From Tenacibaculum agarivorans (GTDB lineage Bacteria > Bacteroidota > Bacteroidia > Flavobacteriales > Flavobacteriaceae): a stretch of 64,000 nucleotides of DNA. The first letter of the stretch is position 1. Each line of letters begins with the position of its first letter. The DNA lies in the NCBI RefSeq assembly GCF_001936575.1, contig NZ_MSMP01000022.1, forward strand, positions 17,425 through 81,424. The letters are read 5' to 3'. The notes below the pieces were generated by a model that did not search any database, had not been told where the DNA came from, and saw only the letters and a program-made list of their open reading frames with translations. Positions 63,222 to 64,000 of this stretch are shown in pieces. Made by a program: the position numbers and the translations under genes.

Positions 63222-63290
63222 CTAAAAATCATCCCCTAGAACTTTTAGATATATAGCTTCTGCTGTATACTTACCATATTTACCCGATTT
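63222..63290 (-). pseudogene. Remnant of a mini-peptide gene
   Basis: The frame reads KSGKYGKYTAEAIYLKVLGD and ends DF-stop. Its GGTAAATATGGTAAGTATAC core is 22/24 identical over the aligned 24 bases to the GKYGKYTA part of the 62-aa gene. A TAA sits one codon upstream in frame and no start is present, so this is a decayed copy lying just after the T9SS gene stop. Confidence 0.6.
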
Positions 63291-63297
63291 TTAAGGT

Positions 63298-64000
63298 TTA
63301 TTTTTTAAGAAGTATTTTCTTGTCTTTAACTCCAACTTCTGTTCGTACTTGAACTACATACACAGCTTGTTCCATTGGTGGTAATTCAATACTATTCTTC
63401 CCTGTTCCTTGATGATTTCCTCGATACACTACTTTTCCTAATAAATCATATATAACAAGCTCAAAATCTTGTGAGATAATCCCTTCTATAAATACTGTAG
63501 ACTTTGAATTGTAAATTGTTATATCATCTAAAGTAAATGTTGGAACTGTTAAACTATTAGACTTGGTATGTAAGTAAAATCTTCCTACTCCATTTACAGC
63601 TTCTTTTAACTGAACTGTATACGATGCTGTTTCGCTTAACTTTACATACTCATTCAATAATCTATCTTCAATATAAATCTCAATACCTGATGGTAGTGCT
63701 ATCATTTTTGAAACGAACTCTATTTCACTACCAGCGTCAGCCTTAACTCCCAATGGAATACTAGTTGTTTCCATAGTTGAAGTTGGTAAAGATTGATGCG
63801 TAAAGTTATTCGCTAAAGAACCATCAACTAGATGAGTGAATACATCAAATGCTGATCCATCAAAGTTTCCGATATCATAACCAACATCTAAACCTTCTGT
63901 AGCTTTTTCTGAATACGATATTTTGGTTTTAACTGTAGTATTATTTACACTTGCTCGTAATTCAATAGTAGGAACTGATGTATCTATATTCCTTCCAAAT
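63298..64000 (-). CDS. T9SS sorting-domain surface protein (5' part outside window)
   Basis: The frame stays open to the window edge, giving at least 234 residues; the internal Met at 63774 is not the start. It begins with FGRNIDTSVPTIELRASVNN, then a VGNFDGSAFDVFTHLVDGSL unit, METTSIPLGVKADAGSEIEF, and a CTD with VFIEGIISQDFELVIYDLLG, VYRGNHQGTGKNSIELP and VKDKKILLKK. This matches the C-terminal halves of the 44389 and 60216 genes, so the same cargo family continues beyond the window. Confidence 0.85.
   Translation of the reverse strand, partial: FGRNIDTSVPTIELRASVNNTTVKTKISYSEKATEGLDVGYDIGNFDGSAFDVFTHLVDGSLANNFTHQSLPTSTMETTSIPLGVKADAGSEIEFVSKMIALPSGIEIYIEDRLLNEYVKLSETASYTVQLKEAVNGVGRFYLHTKSNSLTVPTFTLDDITIYNSKSTVFIEGIISQDFELVIYDLLGKVVYRGNHQGTGKNSIELPPMEQAVYVVQVRTEVGVKDKKILLKK

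Noticed and set aside
63298..63774. Stand-alone 158-aa protein starting at the Met at 63774
   Set aside because: The frame continues without a stop to the window edge and the upstream residues match paralogues, so it is the C-terminal part of a larger protein.
1..64000. tRNA, rRNA, IS elements, integrase or attachment sites
   Set aside because: I looked for CCA-type cloverleafs, rRNA-like conserved blocks, transposase motifs and terminal inverted repeats and saw none I could support.

Overview
The window is AT-rich chromosomal DNA from a member of the Bacteroidota, almost certainly a marine-type Flavobacteriaceae (Tenacibaculum/Polaribacter/Aquimarina-like; the genus is a guess). The evidence is the gldF-gldG gliding pair, several proteins ending in type IX secretion (T9SS) C-terminal sorting domains, SusC-like TonB receptor architecture, TAnnTTTG-type -7 elements, frequent TTG starts, and the gene order zapB-like / zapA / structured RNA / rny.

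Layout. 1-5 kb: tail of a beta-helix-like protein, then phoH (minus strand) divergent from a plus-strand run of SAM hydrolase, monooxygenase, gldF and gldG. 5-9.5 kb: small hypotheticals, a lipoprotein, an aquaporin, a DUF2911 protein, a small T9SS cargo and a YciI protein. 9.5-12.7 kb: a large T9SS cargo with a tandem 351-residue duplication. 13-19.1 kb: a minus-strand sodium symporter with a previously uncalled 34-aa membrane peptide and a lipoprotein, then a di-haem peroxidase with a PhoX-like lipoprotein. 19.3-20.9 kb: dps divergent from oxyR. 20.9-33 kb: core genes (YbiT-like ABC-F, DEAD helicase, rny, a probable 6S RNA, zapA, an M23 peptidase, a TonB receptor). 33-42 kb: accessory lipoproteins, a tandem-HTH AraC regulator, a small NTF2-like/membrane/YHS gene set, a GH2 beta-mannosidase, a YhhN protein and a TPR-HTH sensor-like protein.

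44-64 kb is the most unusual part: a minus-strand surface-protein locus. Four tandem paralogues (46679-59724) share a signal peptide, one N-terminal domain and two to five copies of a ~225-265-residue module containing YadA/Hep_Hag-like head repeats. They end in different tips: two related beta-rich tips, one S74 endosialidase-type chaperone and one C1q/TNF-like domain. Every fibre gene, and a 62-aa exported-peptide gene beside them, is preceded by the same 31-nt element. Most end in a related hairpin, and two share about 140 bp of 3' flank right up to the stop codon. T9SS cargo genes with homologous C-terminal halves flank the array on both sides. I read it as an expandable, tip-swapping family of surface fibres, probably co-regulated. 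The secretion route is unclear because none has a T9SS sorting domain or a trimeric-autotransporter barrel.
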